Made by a program: the position numbers and the translations under genes
The notes under the pieces: model-generated
Told to the model about the DNA's origin: nothing
The model's input: the letters and a program-made list of their open reading frames with translations, nothing else
The model's database searches: none
In this document: piece after piece, positions 45,396 through 57,205 of the stretch
Layout: each line of letters starts with the position of its first letter
How positions within the stretch are numbered: position 1 is the stretch's first letter
From: Gnetum montanum
Taxonomy: Eukaryota; Streptophyta; Gnetopsida; Gnetales; Gnetaceae
Direction: 5' to 3'
Assembly: GCA_015680685.1 (NCBI GenBank)
Contig: MNCI01011534.1
Span: forward strand, 601,308 to 665,307
Length of the DNA: 64,000 nucleotides

Positions 45396-47260
45396 TACCC
45401 CCATGAATGAATGAAAACTCATCCTCAAGTTCCTTACAAAATATTGGGAAGGTATGGGATTATTAACTAAATGACACTGACCGTGAAACAGGATGACAGA
45501 CTCAAAGTGCCCAGTGAACGGATCTAAAAGCATATTACAACATTGGTTTTCATTCCCATTGTGGTGAACACCATACATAAATGACATCCAGGCCCTTATT
45601 TGACAGCTTGAAGAGAGAGAAAAGAAAATAAGGCGTATTGCTACCAATGCTGAGATTGCGCCTTTCGTTGTTTATCCATAGCCACATGACCAAACTTGTT
45701 CCTTTCGTAAATGCTCCAACTCCAGTCCATCATGAGTGCTCTCTACTAGTCCAATCCATTGTTCATATGATCACCATTTGCACACACAACACATTCATGA
45801 ATTAGAAAGGATAGATAAGCCATCATGTAGTTGATACCTTGCCTTGATATGAAGCACATTGGCTGGGTTGTGGGTATGGTACATACTAGGTTAGAGGTTT
45901 ATTACTAGTGACTACCTGAGGTGTAGGGGTAAAATAAGTAGTAGAATGGAAAAATTTGTGATAGGGCCCCCACAACTAAGAGCGAACCTCTGGTAGCAAT
46001 AAAATGGAAAAAATAGAAGGAACAAGAAAGATGGAAAAAATAACAATGATGACACCAATAAAATGGATGTTATGGATGGGGATGACATGAGAAATTGCTA
46101 ATTGCAAGAAATGTTTAAGGAAAAGAATTTAACAATTGCACCATAAAGGAATGTAAATGGGTCCTCCTTAAAGTAGGACCATGCCTTTTATGCCCTGAAA
46201 AACCCACAAATCAAAGCGTCCGTAGGCTCTAGGAATGACACATGGAAAAAGGGTTAAAAGCTTACCCACAAGAATTTACCAAGAAGAAACAATGCATCAA
46301 CCAAAATATAGACTAATCATAAAACTAGCAATGAGGTGGAAAATGGGAAGAAAGATGGAATGGAATCCCAAGAGCAAGGTTGGGTAAAGTCCCTTATGTA
46401 TTTTATGGTTAAGGTGACTAAGTAGAACTTATTTCAAATTTGGACTCAAACCAACTACATCCAGTGACCTCGCATCAATACACTTGACCAATCCATCCCT
46501 GTGAAGCAACAAGAATGCTCCCCTAAAGAGTCACCACCATTCCACGGAGAGTGAGATGGAGAGGCAGGAAGTAAGAAAGGGCCTTAGTTAGAGGGAACCT
46601 TCAGGCATGGGTAACATGTATTTCCAGTGCCATAACTAGTGCTTATAGCCCCATATTTCTTTATTATGTCTAAGGGGTGTGTTTTGAATTCCCACTAGTG
46701 TTTTTTTCTTTTTTGCATGAGAACCACACCATGCAAAGACTTATTTGATTCATTTGACTTCCTGATGTCTGGTCATTGGCGGAATGGCAGAAAACCCATG
46801 AAAAGCATCCAAGTACCCAAGATAATAGCTAGCACAAGTGCATCGAATCCCCTTGAAGTCACATCCTTTTCAACCATTGAGTCCTTCTCTGGTTTGAAGA
46901 ATACAAAGCCACCAATTCATTAACAAGTTTATTTAGAAAATGGGATAGTATAGTTCCAAGCCAAGGGAGACCACAGAGTTGAATGGATGAATGGACGGTG
47001 TGGACTCATTGCCTATTTTATCAAAAGAACCATATCTTAGTATCAATATTGAAAATCAAAGGCAAAAACCAAACATTAGTAGCCAACATCATTATAATAC
47101 AATCCACCATCATGAGCACTTATTATAAGATGAATAAAAATAAATCAAACAAAGAAATAGTAAAATTTTGAATGATGGTGTAAAAAAAAAATAAGTAAAT
47201 TTGAAAAATGTACAAAACAAAAATGTGTAAAAAAAAATACAAAAGGAACTTAAGGCTTTG
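45396..47260 (-). other. element H 3' untranslated region
   Basis: Collinear with 24458-26300 of element A; no conserved polymerase domain. Confidence 0.6.
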
Positions 47261-47265
47261 CATGG

Positions 47266-48560
47266 TTAGCATTGGTGGCTATCTCCCCCATGACTGAGGT
47301 GGTAGGAGGCAATCCGAGATAGAGAGCAAGGTTGTCCACCAACAGAGGTAGCATTGGTACTGGTTGTCCTAGGCTCATGGAAAGGTTTGGTTTGTTGGAA
47401 GTTGACCAATAGTTTCTTGTCTGGGCTCTTAGGTTTGTAAATCATCATGGCCCCTGAAGGAAAAGTTGCTTGAATGATATAAGGTCCTTCCCATAACATT
47501 TGGAATTTAGTGCGTTGTGGCACATGTGTGGGATTCTAGTAGAGAACCTTATCTCCTAGTTGATATTTACCTTTCTAATCCTTAAGTTATGACATTATTT
47601 ATTAAAGGCCTTGTGCAATTCGTTAGATGATAGGACAACTAATTGGTTCTCATCTAGTAAGTTAAGGATCATTAACTGTTCTTTTTGTGCTACATCAAGG
47701 TCAAGGTTGAGATCACACGCCATAGATAGTGTATGGAGTTTTTCTTGAATGGGAAGCATTGGAAGTTTTCCATACACTAACTCATAGGAAAAGTAACCTA
47801 TAGGGAGTTTCCATGTGGAGTGGTATGCCTAAAGAGCATTGTTCAGTTTGGTGCTGCAATCTCGCCTATACTTGCTAATAGTTCTTGTCAATATTTTTGT
47901 AATCTCCCTATTGGTGACTTCAGCTTGACCATTCACTTAAGGGTGGTATGGTGTAGTCAGTTTGTGTTCAACCCCTAAGCATTGCATCAACTTCCGAAAC
48001 GTTGCACCTATAAAATGTGTGTCATTATCAAAAACAAGTACATAAGGCACACCAAACCTAGTTACGATTTGTTGTTGAACAAATCATGTAACTATAGATG
48101 ATGTACAATCCTTAACAATAGTTGCTTCTACTCATTCTTTAAAGTAGTCAATAGAAACAACAATGTAAGCTTTTCCATTGGACATTGGTGTAATGGGCCC
48201 CATAAAATCAATTCCCCATATGTCGAAGGATTCTAAAGGTTGAATACATTTTTGTGGACCCTCCATTCTAGCAGTCATTCTTCCATCATTTTGATAGTGC
48301 TCACAAGATTGAAAAAAATGATGGACATCTCAAAACAATGTAGGCCAATAATATCCTACAACTAGGATTTTAATGGCTGTTTATCTCCTGGCATAATGAC
48401 CCCCACAAGGACCCTCATGAGCATCTTGGAGAACTCATAGTTGATTTATATCGGGAACGCACCATCAAACCAAGCCATCAGGACATACTTTATAAAGTTG
48501 TTCATTGATTTCCATAAAATACTTGGCTCGATGAAGAAACTGTTGTTTCTTTTTACTGTC
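47266..48560 (-). pseudogene. integrase of element H, broken
   Basis: GPY module at 47266-47523 (KFQMLWEGPYII); YGKLPMLPIQEKLHTLSMAC at 47700-47777; the core and zinc-binding parts lie in frameshifted pieces up to about 48500. No chromodomain. Confidence 0.75.
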
Positions 48561-48599
48561 TAACTCTTGTGGTGTTTGTTGTGTAAGGAGATAGGTGAG

Positions 48600-49010
48600 A
48601 ATACTACTATACCAATTCATCTATGTGGTTAATTGATTAGTTACTACACCTATAAAGAGGAGTTCATCAGGGAAATGATCAAAAACTGGATACTCATCCT
48701 CTTTGTTTTCCCATCACAATCGAGATAAATGATCAGCAACTATGTTCTTGGTGCCTTTTCGATCAATCATCGTAAGATCGAACTCCTGTAAGATTACAAG
48801 CCATCATATAATGCAAGGGCTCACAATTGGTTATTCATTAGGAACTATATTACACTATGATCCATATGTATAAATACCTTATAGCCTAATACATAGTACC
48901 TAAATTTTTCCAGTGCAAACACTACAGCCATTAACTCTTTCTCTATTGTAGTGTAGTTAAGTTGTGAACCAACAATACTTTGACTTGCACAGTGGATGTA
49001 ATAAGGACAT
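48600..49010 (-). pseudogene. RNase H of element H, broken
   Basis: Collinear with 27660-28080 of A: a minus-strand V-F-A-L-E-K-F-R-Y-Y-V-L-G-Y-K block near 48885-48930 and K-G-T-K-N block near 48750. Frameshift near 48830. Confidence 0.7.
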
Positions 49011-49019
49011 TTTTGTTCA

Positions 49020-49960
49020 TCTAATTATGTAAGTACAACTACTAAACCATAGTTGGATGCATCAATCATAATGTGGAATAGTCTGGACTAGTCAAGAGCT
49101 TGTAGAATAGGTGTTTCTATGAGCTTCTATTTTAAAATTGGAAAGCTAATTCGCATTCCTTGGTCCATTTGAAAGGTACATCCTTTTTCATTAGTTTAAC
49201 CGATGGTTTTGCAACCTTTGAAAAGTTCTCAATGAATCTTCAATAATAGCCAATGTGTCCAAGGAATGACTAAATATCTTTTACAGTTTTAAGTTGATGG
49301 GTAATTCCTTGGATAACTTTGATCTTTTCAGGGTCTACCTCTATCCCTATTTGCGAAATCTTATGCCCTAATATGACACCTTCTTGGACCATTAAATGCC
49401 TTTTTTGCTAGTTGAGCCTTAAGTTGGTTTCTACACATCATTTTAGTACTTGCTCTAACCAGTCCAAGGCTTGATCAAAGTTTGCTCCATCAGTGGAGAA
49501 GTCGTCCATGAAGACCTCCACACGATTTCCTATTTGCTGCTGGAATATGCTTAGAACTAATCATTGAAACATTGTAGCGGCATTGCACAAGCCAAACGAC
49601 ATCTTTTGTATGCAAATCTACCCCAAGGACTGATGAACGTAGTCTTAGCTTGGTCTTTTAGGGCTATTTGTATTTGGTTGCACCCACTATACCCATCCAG
49701 AAAACTATAGTAGCGATGCCCTACAATGGTGTTTAAGACTTGGTCAATAAATGGCAACGGAAAGTGGTCTTTGAATGTTGTCATATTTAGTAGCCTAAAA
49801 TCTATGCACATCCTCCATTTACCTCCCTTTTTGGGCATGATAACTAAGGGACTAACCCATTCACTATGAGCAATGGGGTATATGAACCTAGCTTTTAGAA
49901 GATGTTTAATTTCTTCCTTAACCACTTTCTTAAGTTGTGGGTTAAGTTGTCTCTATTGTT
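49020..49960 (-). pseudogene. reverse transcriptase of element H, catalytic box intact
   Basis: The 122-aa stretch 49557-49925 reads VKEEIKHLLKARFIYPIAHS, WVSPLVIMPKKGGKWRMCID, FRLLNMTTFKDHFPLPFIDQ, YYSFLDGYSGCNQIQ. After a frameshift near 49600 the box VEVFMDDFS is at about 49497-49518. This is an Athila-type RT. Confidence 0.88.
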
Positions 49961-50192
49961 GCCTTTGAGGTTTCATGGAGGGGTCGATGTAAATTCTATG
50001 TTAGCATATCCTAGGATCTACTCCTATTAATTTAGGATATGACCAAGCAAAGGCTTTCAACCATTTATTTATTACCTTCAGTAGTCTCTCTTTTTCTTGA
50101 GGAGCAAGCTTGGCATTAATAATTATCAATTTTTCATTCTTGAGAAACGTGTATTCCATATCAGTGAGCAATGATTTTAACTCAAGGGGCCC

Positions 50193-51115
50193 CTACTTAA
50201 ACTTATCAGGGATTTCCAACTTCCCCCAGTTGATATTTTCAATGTCAAAACTTGGAAGTTGGTAATGGACTTGCTCTAGTGTGTCTATGCTATTGATGTA
50301 AGCACAAGTCAAAACCTCAATTGGTTCCATGCATATAGATGAACTACTCTCTTGATCAGTTGTCAACCACTGGGTGCCTTTTTGTCTTGTGGCTACTGCA
50401 TATAGACACCTTTGTATATTAGTCACTTGTGCATACTGATTACATGCAGGCAATGTTAAACGTTGTACAAACCATGACCTCTGCACAAAATTACACCCTG
50501 TGTCACTATATGCGATGCATGAAACTTTCTTCTTCTTGATATTTACAAACATATTTTCCTTTGATATTTCTAGGGAAAGATCATAGATTCCTAAGTGTGC
50601 ATCAATTATACTTAGACATGATCTTCCCATTATGACAGGAAGTCCCCCTTACCATTTTTGACCTAAATCACTAGGAAATCGAATGGATATGACCATTCAC
50701 AAATAGTGGTGGCAGTGTCCTCCACTAGTCCTAATGGGATAGTGATGGACTGGTCAGCCAACTCTAAATGAATGTTACTCTTTTTTAATGGAGGTAAGTT
50801 CCAGGCCTTGTACATTTCTTGATAAATTAAGTTGATCCCAGAACCTGAATCTAAAAGATCTTTGCACAGCTCATTCCCAGTGATTGGTAGATATATAAGA
50901 GGACTCCCAGGATCAAAGAATTTCCTAAGAAGATGGTCAGCTTTTATCCAATTGGTAACAACATAAGTTAACATGATCGTATGCATTGGGCGCAGTGTTT
51001 GGTCTGAAGGGAGTTCCAAAGTTTTGATTGGTAATGAGGCATTTAAGGGATTAGCTGCTTGTGGTTGCAAGGACTTAGTCAGAATGTTGGTTCTAAAGAA
51101 AGGTCTTTTCTTCAT
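50193..51115 (-). pseudogene. protease and linker of element H
   Basis: 50663-51115 encodes the retropepsin CKDLLDSGSGINLIYQEMYK with intact D-S-G, then LPPLKKSNIHLELADQSITI and PLGLVEDTATTICEWSYPFD. After a one-base break near 50640, 50193-50630 continues with LSLEISKENMFVNIKKKK and the linker to RT (INWGKLEIPDKFK). Confidence 0.8.
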
Positions 51116-51639
51116 GCAGTTGTTAGGACCAATAGTAGATTAAGAGTTAATAGCCCTTGTAGCCTTATGTTGCTGCAGCTAGGCAGGGAGCTCACCCTGC
51201 ATAGCTGGAGTAGGTGGTAATGGAGATATGGGTGGAAGAGATGCATTTGGATAAGAAAGATAACATGTTTGTGGAACATCACTCCTAGGAGAAGGAGTCT
51301 TATAATACTCACAGGCTTGGTAGAGAGGTTGAGAAGTGACATAACTAGTAAAGTCATGTGGAGAGATTGGCTGCTACATGTAATATCCAAATGGATCAGG
51401 TTAATGGTAAGGATACTGTTACCATGGTGGTGGCATTCGCAATGATTGTGGATGCTACGATTGTTGATACTACTTAGTTGGTTGTCGTGGAGTTCCACAT
51501 GGATAATACATTAAGGGTTGGTGGAACTGTCTTAGGTTACCTTGAGGATAAGATAACCTTTGGGGTGTTTACCTTCCGTTTAGTCATGGGTTGAGTCCAT
51601 ACACCCTAGACTCTTGCAGATGTGAGATTACAGGGCAAC
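51116..51639 (-). pseudogene. gag C-terminal part of element H, left of element G
   Basis: The minus-strand Pro/Tyr/His-rich tail of gag, parallel to 30170-30690 of element A but with one copy of the 43-bp stretch. It ends at the G insertion inside the zinc finger. Confidence 0.6.
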
Positions 51640-51644
51640 ATCCC
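51640..51644. repeat. target site duplication of element G, left copy
   Basis: atccc before TATTGG; repeated exactly at 60001-60005. Confidence 0.92.
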
Positions 51645-52954
51645 TATTGGCAACCATTTGGGACTCGACCGCCAATGAGTGTCCTCGATCAGGATTTAGG
51701 TTCTGGCTGGTCTTCTAATAACACCAAGGCCTAGATACCTCCAAATAGACACAGTAGTTAATGTGAGTATGTGTGTGTGTTGTTGTGGTGTGCGGTTGTA
51801 AAAAATGAAATGATTGCGTTGTGTGTAAACTACAAATGACTTATCTTAAAGAGATTCATCCAAATTTTCTAAGTACTGTGAGTTGTTGAGAATTCCTATT
51901 TTGTTCAATTGCCTAGTCTATGCGGTCCTTATAATACCTACTTGTAACAAATAAAATTTTACAAAAACATTTCAGCACAACTCTACGAATCTACTTCTAA
52001 TTTTCCCCAGAGAAAGAGATAGTTCCACAAGAAAACTAGAAATAGAGTAAGATTCAATGGAAATTAGAGATAAGAGAAAAAGAAAGCATATTTGTGTAAA
52101 GATCTCAAATATTTAAATAAGGTAAAATGATACAAGTAAACACTTTGTAATAAAGGTATCCCCAAATTCAATAACTACGAATTGTTCAAACTTCCAAGGC
52201 CCAAATAAGCAATTTCTTCAAGACAATCCTACTATGCTACCAAAAAATTGCTACGTAAACTATCATGTACGAGACTAAATTTTGGCTAGATAATGGATGT
52301 CAACAATTGCATTCAATAGAACCTTCAAAAGACTTGACAATTTCTGATTAAAATACCATGGAGATTCACTTTAAAGATAAAAGAAGCTATTCTGGTCCCA
52401 TCAAAATACCAAAGATTTTCTGAACCCTCTTGACTATTGAATCATTCAACGGCTTGACTACATGCAGAGGCTCTCTTAAAAAAATCTCAATAGCGGTTCT
52501 TATACATTACACAATAATAAAATTTACTACTAAAATGCTCTTGAGGCTTTTAAACACAAGCTCTTATATGGAAAAATTTTAATAGAAATTTTCTATCATG
52601 CAACAAGAACAATAAGAGCAACCTAAAAATCCCAAAATTACTTGCCAAGCATGATACTATCTAAACCACTAGCTAAACAATTTAGACAAAATAAAAAAAA
52701 ATAAGCATAACTCATAGGACTATGACAAAGAGGCTGAAATTTTCTCTTTAGCAAGTCATCTTACAAGAAATCTTTCATAATTTCTTCTTTACAATCTTCC
52801 TCCAAGATCCGAAAGTGAGACCCAAGTGTGATCTAATAGTTCCCCCAAGAGTCCTTTTTTCTTCTAACCCATGAAGCATTTTTATAGGGTTCAAAAGGTA
52901 GTTAGACATTCCAAAATATCTTTGCTAACTTCTCTCCCAAGTAAGGAAGTTATA

Positions 52955-53035
52955 ACTTACCCAACAAGTTAGGAGATTACTTGCCCAACAAGTTAGGAGA
53001 TATTACTTGCCCAACAAGTTAGGAAGTTGTAACTT
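52955..53035. repeat. tandem repeat in G LTR, about 25-bp unit
   Basis: Three to four copies of a unit around ttgcccaacaagttaggaga. The other LTR (58085-58200) has one or two extra copies, so the array changes in length. Confidence 0.8.
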
Positions 53036-53179
53036 ATACATAAAATTAGGAGAAAATCATGCTAACATTGGCATGTGTCTTTACAAATATTTCAAATATC
53101 TCTTTCATAAGTCATAACCTATATAATAAGTTTTTTAAAAATAAATCTAAGACCTCCATCTTTTTAATCTATTTGAGAA

Positions 53180-54000
53180 CTCTCGATGTCGACTGTTGAA
53201 TTTTCCTTAATAAGGGTAACAAAAACTGCAACTTCCTCTATTTTTGTGCAGGAAAATTATGTGGAAGAGTGTATTTCGGGCGGTCCAGACGAGCATGCTA
53301 TCATTAATGTTGGAGGAAGGGTTTGCAGAGATGCCAAGAGCAAACAATCCGGGGAAGTTGGTGATGGGGTGAAACCTGAAACTAAACGTGTCGCTGCTCG
53401 AATTCTAGAAGTGTCGCCATGAAGCTCTGATTGTGGTTCCTATTTCAATTGGAGTGGCAATGACCATAAGAGCTCCTCCTCCTCCGTCATTTGAAAATCT
53501 CCTCCAGATCTATTGTTGGGTCTGTCTCGGTCACTGCGCGAATGTGTGAAAAAGCATGAAGAGCTCTACTATTTTGCTGCTGCTTCTTATTCTGTTCCGT
53601 GATCGTGCAATGGCGCATTAGGACTTTTCGGCATGGCTGTAGGGACCGTCTGAGTCAAAACGGATGAGCAGGATGCGAACTGCTTCTAGAAGTCCCGTTA
53701 CATGTCACGGTTGCCGCTGTGATGAAAAAGTAAATTCGTGATAGTAGTAATAGTTGCAGTTATCATTATTAGACATTCTTAGACAACATTGGCGTTGGCA
53801 TTGAGTCGGATTGGTTCTGGGATTTCTGTGGAAATTCTCCACACTAGCCGGGCATAGCTGAATGTTGCAGCCAAGAAATGAGGGTGGACCAAGATGGGCT
53901 ACCATTGTTGTCGGTAAAGCAGAGCTAGCCATGGCTGTTGAACTCAAAATGCCCACATTCTGTATGTTTGGATAGAATATCGTCCACTCCAACAAGCTCA
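53180..54000. other. GC-richer, exon-like cargo in U3 of element G (3' LTR copy)
   Basis: Base composition rises clearly above the AT-rich surroundings. On the + strand a 78-aa frame (53186-53422) contains ENYVEECISGGPDEHAIINV and then GGRVCRDAKSKQ; its second half follows a polypyrimidine-CAG that looks like a splice acceptor (ctatttttgtgcag, 53262). On the minus strand a 98-aa frame (53705-54001) begins MSLLEWTIFYPNIQNVG and contains MASSALPTTM. Both frames recur in the other LTR. I recognise neither protein. A captured host gene fragment is the likeliest explanation; a long conserved U3 is the alternative. Confidence 0.5.
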
Positions 54001-54834
54001 TATAAAAATCAGCGCGTAAATATCAAAACTAAATCCCCACACATTTAGTTTACTCTTGCCCTTTATCTTGAATCGACGATGGTAGGTATCTGGCTAATAT
54101 TGCAACGAACGTTGGAAACAGACATTCAAACAAGTTATATGAATTTCTACGCAAACTTATAGCTATCATTATTTTGGTGAGGTGAGGTATGCTTACTCTA
54201 GGCAGCATAGGAAGGGCAAACGATAAAGGTTGTTGGTAGCAGGTTTTGAATTCAACATTTTCAAGCACAAAACTATTCAAAGTAATTTATCTTTGGCAAG
54301 TACTTAACTGATTCGCTATAATTTATGGTTGGAACATGCCTTTAAGATAGCCTATGAAGGTGCAAATACTAGGCTTTGAATCTTGTACCTTAGGGTGTCT
54401 ACTAATCACTTAATTTTTGAGCTCTTTTTAATGAGGTGTGATATACGATAACTTGGTTTTCTACTAAAATATCAATAATGTCTTAAGACATCTTCAATTG
54501 TGAATTTTCAAGGGTTTTTTTTAACAAGCTAAGTGTTTGAAGTTTTGTGGATCTCAAAGGTTTCACTAACAAATTTGATTTCTCTAAAATTATCATTTCT
54601 CCAGCTGTGCATGGTTACCATGGTTACTCCTCCTTGTGATGATGACTCTCAGATAACGCACAACCCAAAGATAGATTCTAGCATTCCACAAATCAAACCC
54701 ACAAAAATCTGCAGCAACCTAGCACATAGACCAGACCTGCTACTACATAAATACGTAGACCCTTGATTGCTTCCTTCATTGCTTGCTTCGATTTGCAAAT
54801 TCCTATTCCATGAAATGGCCAAAATGTGCCAACA

Positions 54835-55280
54835 TTTCTGCCCCCTTTAAAAGGCTTAAAGAAATTTATGCAAGCCCCATTTTAAAACTGAACTATCCTT
54901 GAAGCTTTTATTGAACTTTTTATAGCTGAAAAGATAAATCTTTTTGGAGTAAAACTCCCATCAAACATAAGATTTGGTGGTATAAAAACCTCATTCCTAA
55001 AAATAAACAAACTGTACACTATCAAGTCCTTTATTCATGGACCATTCTTAAGATAGGAAGAGAATGATGAGGGTTACTCTGGTAGGAATCCTCATATCTC
55101 TAACCTTCTCACAAGCAATCTCTCTATTATGTTTTTGGCTTGCTGGAGTTTTCAACTTGATCTTCTTGAGTTTTTTCTTCAGCAATCCTCTCATCTTCTT
55201 TCTCAAATGAATTCTTATTTTCTTGGAGTGTACAAATTTTATTTTCAACACCTCCTTTTTCAACCATTTTACTTTTTCCA
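54835..55280 (-). other. element G interior 3' of protease, no pol
   Basis: From the polypurine tract to the end of the protease reading. Only a short Lys-rich frame is seen. There is no room for polymerase or integrase, so their absence is structural and not due to the sequence gap, which lies on the gag side. Confidence 0.7.
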
Positions 55281-56374
55281 TTTGAAGTAATATTATCCAT
55301 TATCAAAGGTTTGCTATAGATGTATATCTGATTTGGTTCTCCTTTCCAAGGTAACCACATGTGAGAATAATCTGTTGATATGTAACTTGAGACTATGTAA
55401 CTCCAACTTCTACTCAATAAGAGACTATGTGAATCTGGTATATCTGCCACTTGAATAGTTACTCTACTTCTGACACGAGGTTCAGAAGCAATTTCCAATA
55501 GAGCATTTCATAATTGACCCACAATCTTCACTCTACTTTTATCCACTTGAACAATCTTTTTATTTGATTTTTCAGGAATCAAACCAAGTTTCTTACATAT
55601 AGACAATGGCATTATAGTAGATGTAGCTCCAGAATCAATCAAACAATTGTGTAAGTATTTATCCTTTAATTTCATTGTCAAAAGGAAAGGAGGAGCTTCC
55701 TTATCATTTGAGGTCTTTAATTTCTCATCATTATTAGACACATAACTTAACTCTAATTCTCTAACTCTCTTTTTACCTTTAAGAAACTCTAAAGCCTTTC
55801 TTTGCTGATCTCCTATTTGAAGCAACTGATAAAAGCTAATATTGGCCTTGACATGTTTAAGGTCTTCAATCAAATCATACTCTCCATCACCAATAAAGCT
55901 ATGTTTCTTTATCCATTTATTAAAAGACTGATTTGGAGTGCTTTGCTCTACTTGAATGTCTTTACCTTTATTCTTATCTCTTCTACTTGGCTCAAAAGCT
56001 TTTCTCTTAGTAGATGGATTAGTAATAACATTTGGGAGTCTAGAAGTAGTTAGTCTTTCCCTAGATTGAATACTATATTCATTTTCCTCATTGTTATTAC
56101 ATTCTTCATCTGAAGACATATCTTCTTCAGAACTTGATAGAGAAGAAGTATCACTAGATCCATTGCTAGAAGATTTACTTGCATAATGAACACTAGATAA
56201 CTCATTATCAAATTCAATATCAAGAAAGTTGGACATAATAAGGTCACTTTCTTCCTCATCTTCCGCTAACTTAGTGTGTTGATGTTTATGCTTTCTATTT
56301 TTGCTTTCTTCCTTGATATTAACTCTTGCCAAAGCTTTTTCAAGCTTCACTATTTTGTTAGACATATCTCTCAT
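55280..56374 (-). pseudogene. gag C-terminal part and protease of element G
   Basis: The 288-codon open frame 55508-56374 runs from a coiled-coil start (MSNKIVKLEKALARVNIKEE) through an acidic Ser/Glu stretch (residues 60-100) to the retropepsin motif CLIDSGATSTIMPLSICKKL (D-S-G at residues 247-249). It meets a stop after VKIVGQL. The second half of the protease continues in another frame at about 55330-55498 (VADIPDSHSLLLSRSWSYIV, then YSHMWLPWKG), which is the C-terminal block of Ty3/Gypsy-type proteases. One frameshift is thus enough to have broken it. Confidence 0.78.
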
Positions 56375-56388
56375 TAATTGTCCTTTTT

Positions 56389-56771
56389 NNNNNNNNNNNN
56401 NNNNNNNNNNNNNNNNNNNNNNNNNNNNNNNNNNNNNNNNNNNNNNNNNNNNNNNNNNNNNNNNNNNNNNNNNNNNNNNNNNNNNNNNNNNNNNNNNNNN
56501 NNNNNNNNNNNNNNNNNNNNNNNNNNNNNNNNNNNNNNNNNNNNNNNNNNNNNNNNNNNNNNNNNNNNNNNNNNNNNNNNNNNNNNNNNNNNNNNNNNNN
56601 NNNNNNNNNNNNNNNNNNNNNNNNNNNNNNNNNNNNNNNNNNNNNNNNNNNNNNNNNNNNNNNNNNNNNNNNNNNNNNNNNNNNNNNNNNNNNNNNNNNN
56701 NNNNNNNNNNNNNNNNNNNNNNNNNNNNNNNNNNNNNNNNNNNNNNNNNNNNNNNNNNNNNNNNNNNNNNN
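56389..56771. other. assembly gap (383 N)
   Basis: Lies inside the gag of element G. Translations across it are meaningless. Confidence 1.
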
Positions 56772-57090
56772 CTAAATAAGCTTTTCCAGGAATGAAAGGC
56801 TTAGGCAAATATTTGTAAACTACCTTAGGAATATCATTGTAATTTTGAAATCCTAATGGTGTAACTCTTTGCCAAGGATTTGCCATCCTATTCCTTTGGA
56901 TAGTTGAACTCTTAAACTTTCTAGATCTTCTCTTATGAATCGATAAACCAAATATAATGGGTGATCTTCTTGATCTTCTAGTTTTCACTACACTACTTGT
57001 TCCCAATTCAAAAACTTTCTTTTGTTCTTCTTCTAATGAAGAATCAGTCTTAAAATCTAGAATATCTTTTGAAACTTTCAAATTTTCCAA
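56772..57090 (-). pseudogene. gag N-terminal part of element G
   Basis: Open from 57090 into the gap. The likely gag start is at 56886 (MANPWQRVTPLGFQNYNDIP), since the same block (MANLPPLNPFQLP...NIPKSTYKYL) begins the gag of the B-family element at about 22740. Then PKPFIPGKAYL runs into the gap. Residues before 56886 are basic and Ser-rich and may be leader. Confidence 0.65.
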
Positions 57091-57205
57091 ACTATCAATC
57101 TTCTTAAGCCTTTATAGTAACAAAGAATTGTTGATGTGATAAAATTATAAGGCTTATGAACTTAGAGGCTAAATTTTTAAGCCCTCCTTTTAGCACCAAA
57201 AGAAC

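Larger units (their letters stand above)
51645..54834 (-). repeat. element G, 3' LTR, 3190 bp
   Basis: TATTGGCAACC to TGTGCCAACA. TATA box (minus, CCTATAAAAA) at about 52879-52888; U3 52890-54834 (about 1.95 kb) holds the cargo block; R-U5 about 1.2 kb. A tandem repeat (cttgcccaacaagttaggag) lies at 52955-53035. Confidence 0.92.

Noticed and set aside
53186-53422. BTB/K-channel tetramerisation domain suggested by INVGGRV
   Set aside because: Only a seven-residue resemblance; the rest of the frame does not fit the domain.
56378-56795. Long frames across the N run
   Set aside because: Produced by reading N as open codons; no evidence of coding.
55508-57090. Endogenous pararetrovirus (Caulimoviridae-like) coat/protease region
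   Set aside because: It has a DSG protease and an acidic stretch, but it lies between LTRs with a target duplication and a polypurine tract, and its relative at 21661-22750 shows a retrotransposon gag core. A gag-pro LTR element explains it better.
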